In this document: one piece after another, positions 1 to 9,380 of the stretch
How the letters are laid out: each line of letters opens with the position of its first letter
Numbering within the stretch: position 1 is the first letter of the stretch
Made by a program: the position numbers and the translations under genes
The notes under the pieces: generated by a model
Databases searched by the model: none
What the model saw: the letters and a program-made list of their open reading frames with translations, nothing else
What the model was told of the DNA's origin: nothing
Assembly: GCA_001897425.1 (NCBI GenBank)
Contig: MKSW01000009.1
Coordinates: forward strand, 1-64,000
Direction: 5' to 3'
Length of the DNA stretch: 64,000 nt
Source of the DNA: Actinobacteria bacterium 69-20
Lineage (GTDB): Bacteria > Actinomycetota > Actinomycetes > Mycobacteriales > Nakamurellaceae

Positions 1-1
1 C

Positions 2-1393
<1,392 letters not shown>

Positions 1394-1408
1394 TCCGTCA
1401 CGGCCCGG

Positions 1409-1450
1409 CCCGTGAACAGCGTCATAGTCGACTATGACGGTGTTCACGGG
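1409..1450. terminator. 42-bp near-perfect palindrome after gdhA
   Basis: Twenty of 21 base pairs match; only the 1419/1440 pair fails. The left arm begins CCCGTGAACA and the centre is GTCGAC. It starts 16 bases after the gdhA stop and contains the recurring 13-mer GAACAGCGTCATA at 1414-1426. There is no U-tract. The position suggests a hairpin terminator or transcript-end stabiliser, but a protein-binding palindrome is also possible. Confidence 0.6.
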
Positions 1451-1502
1451 TTCTGACCTACAGCCTTGCTTAACAACATAAGTCTGCCTTATTGTAGTAA
1501 GC

Positions 1503-2771
1503 ATGGCGTTGACGGATCGAGAGCGGCAGATCGTCGGACTGCTGCGCGGCAATCCGATGATGAGTTCGGATGCGATCGCGGAGCGGCTCGGATCGACGCG
1601 GGCGGCCGTGAACGTGCACCTGTCCAACCTCGGCAAGAAGGGCGTGATCCTCGGCCGCGGGTACCTGCTCGGTGAGCAGCCAGGCGTGGTAGTGGTCGGC
1701 GGCGCGAACATGGACATCAAGGCGCGCAGCGCCTCTCGCGCGGTGCCCGGCACCAGCAACCCCGGCCGGGCGGCCATGTCCCCCGGCGGAGTCGGGCGCA
1801 ACATCGCGGAAAACCTTGCGCGGCTGGGCACCCGCGTGTACTTGGTGGCGGCCGTTGGGCGAGACCCCTTGGGTGACATGCTGATTCGCGAGACCGCCGA
1901 CGCCGGAGTGCATCTCGACCATGTGCATCGCACCGCGACGGCTACCGGGACGTACACCGCGGTGCTGGACCGGGACGGCGAACTCGTGATCGCGGTCTCC
2001 GATATGGCGGCCACAGCCGAGCTCGGACCGGCTCAGGTGGACGCCGCTCGCGACGTGATCTGCAGCGCGGAGCTGCTGGTGCTGGACGGTAACCTGGCGG
2101 CCGAAACCCTCAGCTACGCGCGGAATCTCGCGGCTTCAGCCGGAGTTCGGACAGTGATCGAGCCGGTGAGCGTGCCCAAAGCGGCGATGCTCGCGGCGAT
2201 CCCGGGCCTGTTCGACCGCGCACACCCGATCTACCTCGTCACACCCAATCGCGACGAGGTGACAGCGCTGACGGGTCTGCCGGCGGGCAGCGTCGCCGAG
2301 CTTCGCGCCGCCGCGGCGGCACTGCACGCGAGCGGCGTCACCTACGTCTGGATCCGCCTGGGCGCGGCGGGCTCGCTGCTCAGCGGGCCGGACGGCACGC
2401 ACCGCATCTCCGCCGGCCGCGTCCCCGCCGGCCGGACAGAGGTGGTCGATGTGACCGGTGCCGGCGACGCATTGCTCGGCGCGTTCTGCCACGCGCTGCT
2501 CGGTGGCGCCGACCCCGTCGAGGCCGCCCGATTCGGCCACGCCGCCGCCGCGCTGTCCATCGCGAGCGAGGAGACCGTGCGCCACGACCTCACCCCCCGG
2601 CTGGTGGAGTCCGCCCTGGCGTCGGCGCCTGTGTCAGCGTCGGGGTCGACATTCGCGTCGGCGCCTGCCGCTTCGGCGCCTTCTGCCGTTCCGACCGAGC
2701 CCGCCACGGCAGCCCCGCCGCGTCGGACCACCACATCGCACCGTAAGGGCACCAAGGAGAGAACTGCATGA
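1503..2771 (+). CDS. psuK: Pseudouridine kinase with N-terminal winged-helix domain (PfkB family)
   Basis: This PfkB-family kinase is expected to phosphorylate pseudouridine to pseudouridine 5'-phosphate. The role is inferred mainly from its overlap (ATGA-type, 4 bases) with the glycosidase gene that cleaves that product. Residues 1-60 form a winged helix-turn-helix (TDRERQIVGLL, then SSDAIAERLGSTRAAVNVHLSNL), so the protein may also sense or regulate. The kinase domain spans about 62-365. It has the ribokinase GGVGRNIAENLARLG signature and the catalytic DVTGAGDALLGAF motif at about 316. From about residue 375 the protein ends in an Ala/Ser/Pro/Thr-rich tail not needed for the fold. The HTH-kinase fusion is known in this clade; the tail is unusual. 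Confidence 0.86.
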   Translation: MALTDRERQIVGLLRGNPMMSSDAIAERLGSTRAAVNVHLSNLGKKGVILGRGYLLGEQPGVVVVGGANMDIKARSASRAVPGTSNPGRAAMSPGGVGRNIAENLARLGTRVYLVAAVGRDPLGDMLIRETADAGVHLDHVHRTATATGTYTAVLDRDGELVIAVSDMAATAELGPAQVDAARDVICSAELLVLDGNLAAETLSYARNLAASAGVRTVIEPVSVPKAAMLAAIPGLFDRAHPIYLVTPNRDEVTALTGLPAGSVAELRAAAAALHASGVTYVWIRLGAAGSLLSGPDGTHRISAGRVPAGRTEVVDVTGAGDALLGAFCHALLGGADPVEAARFGHAAAALSIASEETVRHDLTPRLVESALASAPVSASGSTFASAPAASAPSAVPTEPATAAPPRRTTTSHRKGTKERTA

Positions 2772-3712
2772 GTACCGCCCGCACCCCGCACCCGAGCCTG
2801 GCCCTCACCGACGAGGTCGCCGCCGCCCTGGCCGACGGCCGGCCCGTCGTCGCGCTGGAGTCGACGATCATCAGCCACGGGATGCCGTACCCGCAGAACG
2901 TGCAGATGGCCACGACGGTGGAGCAGATCATCCGCGATGGCGGCGCCGTCCCGGCGACGATCGCGCTGCTCGGCGGAAAGCCGCACATCGGACTGGACGC
3001 GGACGCGCTGGAGCTCTTGGCCAGCGACGAGAACGTGCTGAAGGTGTCCGTCCGCGATCTGCCGTACGTGATGGCCCGCGGACTGCACGGGGCGACCACG
3101 GTCGCGGCGACCATGCGACTGGCCTCGCTCGCGGGGATCACCACGTTCGTCACCGGCGGGCTCGGCGGCGTACACCGCGGCGCGCAGCAGACCTTCGACA
3201 CCAGCGCCGATCTCACCGAGCTCTCGCACACCAGCGTCGCCGTGATCTCCGCCGGTGTGAAGTCGATCCTGGACATCGGACTGACCCTGGAGACGCTGGA
3301 AACCCTGGAGGTCCCGGTGCTCGCCTACGGCACCGACGAGTTCCCCGCGTTCTTCTCACGCAGCAGCGGCCATGCCGCGCCGATGCGGGTGGACACTCCC
3401 GCCGAGGTGGCCGCGGTGATGAAGGCGAAGTGGGGCCTGGGCATCGCGGGCGGCGTGTCCGTGGTCAATCCGATTCCGGAGGCCGACGAGATCCCGGCCG
3501 ACCAGATCGACGGGATCATCGAGCAGGCCCTCGCGGACATGGCGAAACGGGCGATCCACGGCAAGGAGGCGACGCCGTTCCTCCTCGGCCGCATCGTGGA
3601 GATCACCGGCGGTGCGTCGCTCACCGCGAACATCGCGCTCGTCGAGAACAACGCGCGGCTCGGCGCCGAGGTCGCCAAGGCCTTCACCGCCCTGACCGCA
3701 CAGTCGCGCTGA
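2768..3712 (+). CDS. psuG: Pseudouridine-5'-phosphate glycosidase
   Basis: PsuG reversibly splits the C-C glycosidic bond of pseudouridine 5'-phosphate to uracil and ribose 5-phosphate, a step in recycling modified RNA nucleosides. The 314-residue length is typical. Family hallmarks are ALESTIISHGMPYPQN near residues 29-44, the glycine-rich VTGGLGGVHRG near 130-140, and SAGVKSILDIGLTLE near 160, which carries the Schiff-base lysine. An AAGGAGAG ribosome-binding site lies inside the end of psuK, and the start overlaps the psuK stop, so the two are translationally coupled. Identification is strong from motifs and from the partner gene. Confidence 0.95.
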   Translation: MSTARTPHPSLALTDEVAAALADGRPVVALESTIISHGMPYPQNVQMATTVEQIIRDGGAVPATIALLGGKPHIGLDADALELLASDENVLKVSVRDLPYVMARGLHGATTVAATMRLASLAGITTFVTGGLGGVHRGAQQTFDTSADLTELSHTSVAVISAGVKSILDIGLTLETLETLEVPVLAYGTDEFPAFFSRSSGHAAPMRVDTPAEVAAVMKAKWGLGIAGGVSVVNPIPEADEIPADQIDGIIEQALADMAKRAIHGKEATPFLLGRIVEITGGASLTANIALVENNARLGAEVAKAFTALTAQSR

Positions 3713-3787
3713 CGGCCCGGCCCATAGCCGATGCCCCGACTTGCACTGCCCCACCGTGCTGGTCAACTGTGCTGGCCGAAAAAAGGT

Positions 3788-3828
3788 GCGGGGCCCCTTC
3801 TCGAGTATGAGTCGAAAAGAGGCCCCGC
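3788..3828. terminator. 17-bp stem hairpin with GTATGAG loop
   Basis: The arms at 3788-3804 and 3812-3828 pair at 15 of 17 positions and close a seven-base loop GTATGAG. It lies 76 bases after the psuG stop and is a candidate transcription terminator. The identical loop recurs in the hairpin at 4311-4341. Confidence 0.6.
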
Positions 3829-3880
3829 TGTGCGCGTTCCCTCGCCTTGCCGGCCGGCGTATTCCGCAGCGGCGGCGGGC

Positions 3881-3900
3881 GCCGGGTTTTGACACCCGGC
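3881..3900. terminator. Short GC-rich hairpin
   Basis: GCCGGGT at 3881-3887 and ACCCGGC at 3894-3900 form a perfect 7-bp stem with a six-base loop. It lies in the psuG downstream region and may be an additional terminator element. Confidence 0.4.
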
Positions 3901-4310
3901 TCACGCTCTACGTCCCCAGCCGAAGCCAGATCCGCGAGCGCGGGGTACCGCGCAGCCGAACGGCACTTCGTCCGAGCCCTCCCGGTTTCCCGGAGACGAC
4001 GCGCGTCGCTGCGATCGCCATAACAGGCTGGCCTCGGAGCCATCCGACACACCTCGCGTCCTGACTGCAGATGGTCGAGTTGCCCCGGCTTTCCGCATCG
4101 ATCCGCGCTGTGTAGAGATATTTCTAGCCGGTCCGCACGCGGCGGGCAAGAGGTCAGCGGCACCAATTCCGAAGCCCTCCGGCGTGTTCGTGCGACACGC
4201 CGACGAAGGTCCCAGATTCCGCATCCGAGCGCTCCGATACTGGCATGTGTCCGGTGGGTACCCACTGCGTAACCGCCGGATTCTTGCCGCTCGACAGCGC
4301 GGCGCTTCCG

Positions 4311-4341
4311 CGTCCCTTCCGGGTATGAGCCGGAAGGGGCG
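4311..4341. terminator. Hairpin with GTATGAG loop
   Basis: CCCTTCCGG (4314-4322) pairs perfectly with CCGGAAGGG (4330-4338) around a GTATGAG loop, and the stem extends by up to three further pairs. It lies about 50 bases beyond the stop of the minus-strand gene that ends at 4392, so it is a likely terminator for that gene. Confidence 0.55.
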
Positions 4342-4391
4342 GGGCGCTCTTGCCGGCCGTCACCGGATTCGGCCGCACCTCGATTCGGCAG

Positions 4392-4631
4392 TTACTCGTC
4401 GCGGCTGTAGTCGTCGTCCTCGTTGCCGACCGCTTCCTGCTGCTCTGCCACATCGACGGGGTCTGCCTCACCGGATTCGGCCGATTCGGCTCTGGGTCCC
4501 TGCGCGTCGGCATCCGGGGTCAAGGTCTCCGGCTCCTCCGGATCGGCGGGCTCGTCCGGCGCAAACTCCGCCGCCACATCCGCATCCGGCACCTCAGCCG
4601 ACCAATCGACGGTCGGCGGAATCCTGGTCAT
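4392..4631 (-). CDS. Small acidic protein of unknown function
   Basis: This 79-residue protein is very rich in Asp, Glu, Ala and Pro (for example PDEPADPEEPETLTPDADAQ). It ends in an EDDDYSRDE tail that recalls small acidic actinobacterial proteins with a VAEQ...DDDY ending. It has no signal peptide, transmembrane segment or catalytic motif and is probably disordered. The ATG at 4631 was chosen because a GGGAG ribosome-binding site lies eight bases upstream. Longer in-frame extensions towards 5222 run antisense to rnhA. It is divergent from rnhA. Function is unknown; the biased composition plus RBS supports a real gene. Confidence 0.6.
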   Translation of the reverse strand: MTRIPPTVDWSAEVPDADVAAEFAPDEPADPEEPETLTPDADAQGPRAESAESGEADPVDVAEQQEAVGNEDDDYSRDE

Positions 4632-4832
4632 CGCACGGCTCCCTTCGGTTGGCGTCCCTTTCGTCGGACACCGCCGGATCGGGCCGACAAACCGGCCTGG
4701 CGAGACGGCCCGGTTCTCCAACGGCGTCTTCCGCCATGATGACCCCGCCGCCCGTGTCGCGCCAGGGTCGGCAGTCACCACCAGGGATCCGCGGGGCGGC
4801 GGACCGCTCGCGGGCCAGCACATGGCAGGATC

Positions 4833-5462
4833 GTGCGCGTGACGATCACCGCCGGCGCCGACGGCTCCGCGCTCGGCAACCCCGGGCCAGCTGGCTGGGG
4901 CTGGTACATCGACGCCGATCGGTGGGCGGCCGGCGGGTGGCCGCACGGCACGAACAACCAGGGCGAGCTCACCGCGGTACTGGACCTCTTGCGCCAAACA
5001 TCGCACCTGGCAGAGGATCTCGTCATCTACTGCGACAGTCAGTACGCCATCAAGTCCATCACGGAATGGATGCCCGGGTGGAAGAAGCGCGGCTGGCGCA
5101 AGGCCGACGGGAAGCCGGTCGCGAACCTCGAACTGCTGCAGGCCTTGGATGCGGAGATGACGAAGGCTCGCGCCGCGGGGCGGCGGATCGACTTCCGTTG
5201 GGTGAAGGGGCACGCGGGGCACGGGCTGAACGAGCAGGCCGACCGACTCGCCAACGGCGCGGCTGCCGCCTACCAGGCCGGGCGGGTGCCGGATCCGGGG
5301 CCAGGCATCGCGGGCACCGACCGGACTGCACGCGATGTGCTCACAGGGGGGCGACCAGCGGGCACACAGTCCCCCGGCCCAGAGGTCAACGAACCCGCCC
5401 GCCGCCGAACTACGTCATACCCGGATCTCGAGACCCCCGAAGCGCCCACGCTTTTCGATTGA
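4833..5462 (+). CDS. rnhA: Ribonuclease HI
   Basis: RNase HI cleaves the RNA strand of RNA-DNA hybrids in the cytoplasm. The acidic catalytic set is visible: Asp10 (GADGS), Glu45 (NNQGELTAV), Asp68 (YCDSQYAI) and Asp137 (NEQADRLAN). The flexible-loop His is at about 127 (VKGHAG). The catalytic domain ends near residue 150. About 60 further residues are Pro/Gly/Thr-rich and unlike the core. The start is GTG at 4833, and GTG at 4839 is equally plausible. The 3' end encodes a degenerate copy of the recurring CGTCATA motif at about 5405-5425, perhaps showing that the tail grew into a former intergenic element. Function is firm. Confidence 0.93.
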   Translation: MRVTITAGADGSALGNPGPAGWGWYIDADRWAAGGWPHGTNNQGELTAVLDLLRQTSHLAEDLVIYCDSQYAIKSITEWMPGWKKRGWRKADGKPVANLELLQALDAEMTKARAAGRRIDFRWVKGHAGHGLNEQADRLANGAAAAYQAGRVPDPGPGIAGTDRTARDVLTGGRPAGTQSPGPEVNEPARRRTTSYPDLETPEAPTLFD

Positions 5463-5619
5463 CCACACCATCGAACCCGAGTGTGTATGTAACTGGGACA
5501 AATGCGACACTTTGCTGCAACACTCACACTCCAAGACAGATAAGGGTGTGTGTCTAGCAGCATTCTGTCCGGAATGTCCCAGTTTTACGCACACCCCGAG
5601 CAGGACCCGGACCGGGCCG

Positions 5620-6822
5620 TCAGATGCCGAGAGCCTGGGCCAGGTCCGCCTTCAGGTCTTCCGCGCTTTCCAGCCCGATCGACAGCCGCACGATGCCGGC
5701 ACCGGGCCGGGCCTCCGGCGCGACCGGCCGGTGCGTGAGCGCCGCCGGGTGTTGGATGAGCGAGTCCACCCCGCCCAGCGACACCGCGTGCGTGAACAGT
5801 CGCACGTTCTTCGTGAGCATGGTCGCTTCCGCGAAACCGCCTGCCAGATCAAGGGAAATCATGGCGCCGGGGCCGCGCATCTGCCTGCCCACGAGTCCCT
5901 CGGGATCACACTCGGCGATGCCCGGATAGAACACCTTCCGCACCGCCGGCACGGAAGTGAGCCATTCGGCGAGCCGGCGCGCGGTCTCCTGCTGGGTGCG
6001 CACCCGGATCGGCAGCGTCGCCAGCCCGCGGTGCAGCAGGTAGCCGCCCATCGGGTGCAGGATCGCACCGGTGATGGCGCGGATCGAGCGCAGCCGGGAC
6101 GCCCACTCGGCAGTTGTCGCGACGACACCGCCGAGCACATCACCATGTCCGCCAAGGTATTTCGTCGCGGAGTGCAGCACCAGGTCGATGCCGGAGGCCG
6201 CCGGATTCTGCAGAACCGGTGTGGCGAAGGTGTTGTCGACCATGATCGGAACGCCGCCGGCGGCCACTCGCACGGCCGCGAGGTCGACGAGTTCCAGCGT
6301 CGGATTGGCCGGGGTCTCCAGCACGACGAGGCAGGTATCCGGCCGGATGGACTGCGAAACCTCGTGCGCCCCACAGTATGTCACCGTCGTGCCGAGCAGT
6401 CCCGTGTCGAGGATGTGGTCGGTGCCGCCGTACAGCGGGCGCACCGCGACGACGTGCCGGCCCGGTCCGGCCTGGGCCGCGGCCAGAATGGTGGCGGTCA
6501 CGGCAGCCATGCCGGAGGCGAACGCCACCGCTTCGGCGGTACCCTCCAGCGCGGCCAGGCCCTGCTCGAAGCGCGCCACCGTTGGGTTCCACAGCCGCTG
6601 GTACACGAACCCGCCGTCGGTCGGGTGGCCGCCGGTCGCCATCGACTCGTAGGAGAGCCCGCCGGATTCGATGTCCGGCAGCGGGTTCGTCGTGGACAGG
6701 TCGATCGGTGGAACGTGCACGCCGAGCGCGGCCAGATCCTCGCGGCCGGCATGTACCGCCAGCGAGTCGACGTCGAGATCGCTGCTCTTCATGTCACTGC
6801 CATACATGTCACCGCTGCCCAT
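5620..6822 (-). CDS. Cystathionine gamma-synthase/lyase family PLP enzyme
   Basis: This is a PLP-dependent enzyme of the Cys/Met metabolism family, which includes cystathionine gamma-synthase, cystathionine gamma-lyase and methionine gamma-lyase. The PLP-binding lysine is Lys221 in SATKYLGGHGD, preceded by the cofactor-binding segment FASGMAAVTA and the aspartate in VDNTFATP. At 400 residues it is full length. It is divergent from an Lrp/AsnC regulator across a 35-bp palindrome, an arrangement known for methionine gamma-lyase (mdeA/mdeR) and cysteine or methionine degradation genes. A catabolic lyase is therefore more likely than a biosynthetic synthase. Start is uncertain: ATGs at 6822, 6807 and 6792 all lack a strong ribosome-binding site. 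Confidence 0.85.
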   Translation of the reverse strand: MGSGDMYGSDMKSSDLDVDSLAVHAGREDLAALGVHVPPIDLSTTNPLPDIESGGLSYESMATGGHPTDGGFVYQRLWNPTVARFEQGLAALEGTAEAVAFASGMAAVTATILAAAQAGPGRHVVAVRPLYGGTDHILDTGLLGTTVTYCGAHEVSQSIRPDTCLVVLETPANPTLELVDLAAVRVAAGGVPIMVDNTFATPVLQNPAASGIDLVLHSATKYLGGHGDVLGGVVATTAEWASRLRSIRAITGAILHPMGGYLLHRGLATLPIRVRTQQETARRLAEWLTSVPAVRKVFYPGIAECDPEGLVGRQMRGPGAMISLDLAGGFAEATMLTKNVRLFTHAVSLGGVDSLIQHPAALTHRPVAPEARPGAGIVRLSIGLESAEDLKADLAQALGI

Positions 6823-6853
6823 ACCACCATGATGGCAGTATCCTGCGCTGAGA

Positions 6854-6888
6854 ATCGAGTATGACGAAGAATCTTCGTCATACTCGAT
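6854..6888. promoter_or_regulatory. 35-bp perfect palindrome between PLP lyase and Lrp regulator
   Basis: The arm ATCGAGTATGACGAAGA (6854-6870), one central A, and its exact reverse complement (6872-6888) form a flawless 17+1+17 palindrome. It is centred in the divergent promoter region and is the obvious binding site for the adjacent Lrp-type regulator, probably controlling both genes. Confidence 0.75.
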
Positions 6889-6926
6889 CCGTTGACGTTG
6901 ATTCTGCAGGAGCGGAGGTCGCAGCC

Positions 6927-7427
6927 ATGGCCGGACCGAAGATTCCGCACGCCTCCATCGGGCCGAGCGGGACGGGCGTGCTCGATGCCGTCGACCGGGA
7001 GCTCGTGCGCGAGCTGGTCGCCGAAGGGCGCATCACGAACGCGGCGCTCGCGACCAAGGTAGGCATTGCCGAATCGACGTGCCTGGCACGCGTGCGAGCG
7101 CTGCGCGATTCCGGCGTGATCCTCGGCGTGCACGCGCAGGTGGACCCCGCGGCGCTCGGCCTGCCGATCCAGGCCATGATCCGGGTGCGGCTGTCCAGCC
7201 ACGTGCCGGACCAGGTGCGGCGGTTCCACACGGCGCTGCGCACGATCCCCGGGCTGCTCACGGCTTTCCATACCGCCGGGGCGGACGACTACTTGCTGCA
7301 TGTCGCGGTGACGAGCCCGGCCGCGCTGCGCGCGCTGATCCTGGAACACGTGACCGTGCAACCGGGAGTCTCGCACACCGAAACCCAGTTGCTGTTCGAG
7401 GTTTTCGCCGGGCCGGGGGTGGTGTAG
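6927..7427 (+). CDS. Lrp/AsnC family transcriptional regulator
   Basis: This is a 166-residue feast/famine regulator: an N-terminal helix-turn-helix (ALATKVGIAESTCLARVRALRDSGVI) followed by a RAM effector-binding domain (the Lrp-type HTALRTIPGLLTAFHTAGADDYLLHVAV core). The start is placed at ATG 6927 because GGAGG lies at 6914-6918. The upstream in-frame ATG at 6861 sits inside the operator palindrome and has no ribosome-binding site. It probably senses an amino acid and controls itself and the divergent PLP lyase. A ~60-bp repeat element follows the stop at once. Confidence 0.9.
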   Translation: MAGPKIPHASIGPSGTGVLDAVDRELVRELVAEGRITNAALATKVGIAESTCLARVRALRDSGVILGVHAQVDPAALGLPIQAMIRVRLSSHVPDQVRRFHTALRTIPGLLTAFHTAGADDYLLHVAVTSPAALRALILEHVTVQPGVSHTETQLLFEVFAGPGVV

Positions 7428-7436
7428 GGCACCGCT

Positions 7437-7497
7437 GCGCGGCCGGAGCGAACCGGCCCACCCGCGACCGGGGTCGCGGCGAACAGCGTCATATCCG
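7437..7497 (+). repeat. ~60-bp intergenic repeat, copy 1
   Basis: This is the first of three near-identical elements (others at 13388-13447 and 14191-14250). It contains GCGGCCGGAG, then the perfect 7-bp hairpin CGCGACC-GG-GGTCGCG, then GAACAGCGTCATA at 7481-7493. It starts ten bases after the lrp stop, between converging genes, so a terminator or REP-like role is possible. Confidence 0.8.
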
Positions 7498-7554
7498 GAT
7501 CACGAATGGCACGCGCACGGGTCGCGAAAACCGACCGGGCGACGCGACGTTGGC

Positions 7555-8379
7555 CTACCGGGTGGCGCCGATCATGAGTCCGGCCACGACGCGACGCTGC
7601 GCGAACATGGCGACGATCAGGACGGGAACAACCGCGATCAGCGACCCCGCCATCAACAGGTTGTACTGCGTGCCGAGCAACTGGCCCTGGAAGATCGTCA
7701 GCCCCTGCGAGATCAACATCAGGCTCTCCTTGCTCGTCACGACGAGCGGGAACAGGAAATTGTTCCAATTTTGCAGGAAGACGATGGTGGTCAGGGCGGC
7801 CGTCATCGGCTGGGCCAGCGGCCGGTAGATCGACCAGAAGATGCGCCATTCGGACGCCCCGTCGAGCCGCGCGGATTCCGCGAGATCGACCGGGGCACTG
7901 AGGAAGAACTGGCGGTACAGGAAACAGCCCAGCGCGGACGCCAGGTTGGGCACGATCAGGCCCTGATAGCTGTCGATCCAGCCGAAGTCGGCGAGCAGTT
8001 CGACCACCGGAACGATGACGACCGGGAAGGGGATCATCAAACCGGACAGCACGCCGTAGAACAGGATTCGCCGGCCCGGGAAGGTGAACATGGCGAAGGC
8101 ATATCCCGCGATCATGCCGGTGATGACTTGGCCGACGGTGGTGGCGGCGCTGAAGATCGCCGTGTTGATGAAGAACCGGCCGAACGGGGCGGCCGTCCAC
8201 GCGTCGCGGATGTTCGACCAGTGCCAGTGCGTCGGGAAGATCGGCGCGTCCGGATTGATGATGTCCGCCTGAGACTTGAACGCCGACAACAACATCCACA
8301 GCAGCGGGAAGAGGACGGCGAACGCCGCGATCGCAACCGCGAAATACACCAGGACGCGGACCGGCCAGGAGATGTGCAT
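7555..8379 (-). CDS. Sugar ABC transporter permease, MalG type
   Basis: This is the inner-membrane permease subunit of a carbohydrate ABC importer (CUT1-like). At 274 residues it is predicted to have six membrane helices, beginning with LVYFAVAIAAFAVLFPLLWMLL. The EAA cytoplasmic loop contacting the ATPase reads ESARLDGASEWRIFWSIYRPLAQP. It overlaps the upstream permease by one base and is last in the operon kinase, binding protein, permease, permease. No ATPase gene is present, as is common where a shared MsiK-type ATPase serves several importers. The substrate is unknown, but the nearby GH4 enzyme suggests a glycoside or disaccharide. Confidence 0.92.
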   Translation of the reverse strand: MHISWPVRVLVYFAVAIAAFAVLFPLLWMLLSAFKSQADIINPDAPIFPTHWHWSNIRDAWTAAPFGRFFINTAIFSAATTVGQVITGMIAGYAFAMFTFPGRRILFYGVLSGLMIPFPVVIVPVVELLADFGWIDSYQGLIVPNLASALGCFLYRQFFLSAPVDLAESARLDGASEWRIFWSIYRPLAQPMTAALTTIVFLQNWNNFLFPLVVTSKESLMLISQGLTIFQGQLLGTQYNLLMAGSLIAVVPVLIVAMFAQRRVVAGLMIGATR

Positions 8380-9380
8380 CAGACCACCGCCCGGGATGCG
8401 CGCCCGACGACGACCACCTGGGCGACGGTGACGAGGATCGAGATGACGAACAGGATCACGGCCATGGCATCCGCGTTGCCGACCGAACCGCCGGCTCCGA
8501 GACCGAACGCCTGGTTGTAGACGTAGTACAGCGCGGTCTGGGTCGCGCCGTTCGGCCCGCCGTTGGTGAGCACGAAGATCTGGGTGAACGCCTGCAGCCC
8601 GGTCAATGTCGAGATCACCGCGATCAACGCGGTCTGCGGACGCAATAGCGGCAGCCGGATGTACCGCAGGCGCTGCCAGGCGTTGCTCCCGTCGACGACG
8701 GCCGCTTCGACGACGTCCCTGGGCAGCGTCTTCAATGCCGCCAGGTACAAGATGACGACCTCGCCGAAGAACTGCCAGGCGCCGAACGAAATGATCGCAA
8801 GCACGGCGATGGTCGGATCGCTGAGCGTGACCTGGGGCAGGTCGACGGCGGTGAGGACGCGATTGAACAGTCCGGTCTGCGGCTGGAACAGCGCGAACCA
8901 GATGAACGCTGTGGCGACCGCCGGGACGACCAGCGGGATGATGAACAGCGCGCGGACCGCTCCCAGGCCGGGCAATGGCAGGTCAAGCAGCAAAGCCACC
9001 GCGATACCGGCGATCATGCACACGGCGACGAAACCGACCGTGTAGATGAGCGTCACGAGCAAGGAGTGACCGCCGCCGGTCGCGAACACGGCGCGATAGT
9101 TGTCGAGCCCGGCGAATTTCAGGTTCGTGTCGAAGATGTTGCCCTTGTACAGGCTTCGCCGAATCACCATGACGAGCGGGACGACGGAGAACAGCACCGT
9201 CAGGCCGAGCACCGGGAGGACGAAGGCATACGCCGTCGACCATGTGCGCAATCTGATCCCGCGCGGCCGCGTCGGCTTGGGCGGTGCGATCGAACTGCGC
9301 GGGCGGGCCCATCGCTTGACGGGCCCGCCCTTCACGTCCGCGACGATGGTCGGCCGCCGATCAGGAGCCGGCGTTGGCAA
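8379..9380 (-). CDS. Sugar ABC transporter permease, MalF type
   Basis: This is the second permease of the same CUT1-like importer, 333 residues. The first ~45 residues are Pro/Arg-rich and cytoplasmic, followed by six predicted membrane helices starting at AYAFVLPVLGLTVLFSVVPL. The EAA loop reads EAAVVDGSNAWQRLRYIRLPLLRP. Its start overlaps the end of the binding-protein gene by 20 bases, and its end overlaps the next permease by one, so the three are translationally coupled. Confidence 0.92.
   Translation of the reverse strand: MPTPAPDRRPTIVADVKGGPVKRWARPRSSIAPPKPTRPRGIRLRTWSTAYAFVLPVLGLTVLFSVVPLVMVIRRSLYKGNIFDTNLKFAGLDNYRAVFATGGGHSLLVTLIYTVGFVAVCMIAGIAVALLLDLPLPGLGAVRALFIIPLVVPAVATAFIWFALFQPQTGLFNRVLTAVDLPQVTLSDPTIAVLAIISFGAWQFFGEVVILYLAALKTLPRDVVEAAVVDGSNAWQRLRYIRLPLLRPQTALIAVISTLTGLQAFTQIFVLTNGGPNGATQTALYYVYNQAFGLGAGGSVGNADAMAVILFVISILVTVAQVVVVGRASRAVV

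Larger units (their letters stand above)
3713..4391. other. Gene-free convergent intergenic region with three hairpins
   Basis: No convincing coding sequence is visible on either strand in this 679-base stretch between psuG (plus) and a small minus-strand gene; open frames here have no recognisable motif. It contains hairpins at 3788-3828, 3881-3900 and 4311-4341, listed separately. A structured non-coding RNA cannot be excluded, but none of the known classes was recognised. Confidence 0.55.

Noticed and set aside
3684..4265. 193-residue minus-strand frame in the gene-free region
   Set aside because: No ribosome-binding site, no domain, Arg/Ser/Pro-biased composition, and it crosses two hairpins.
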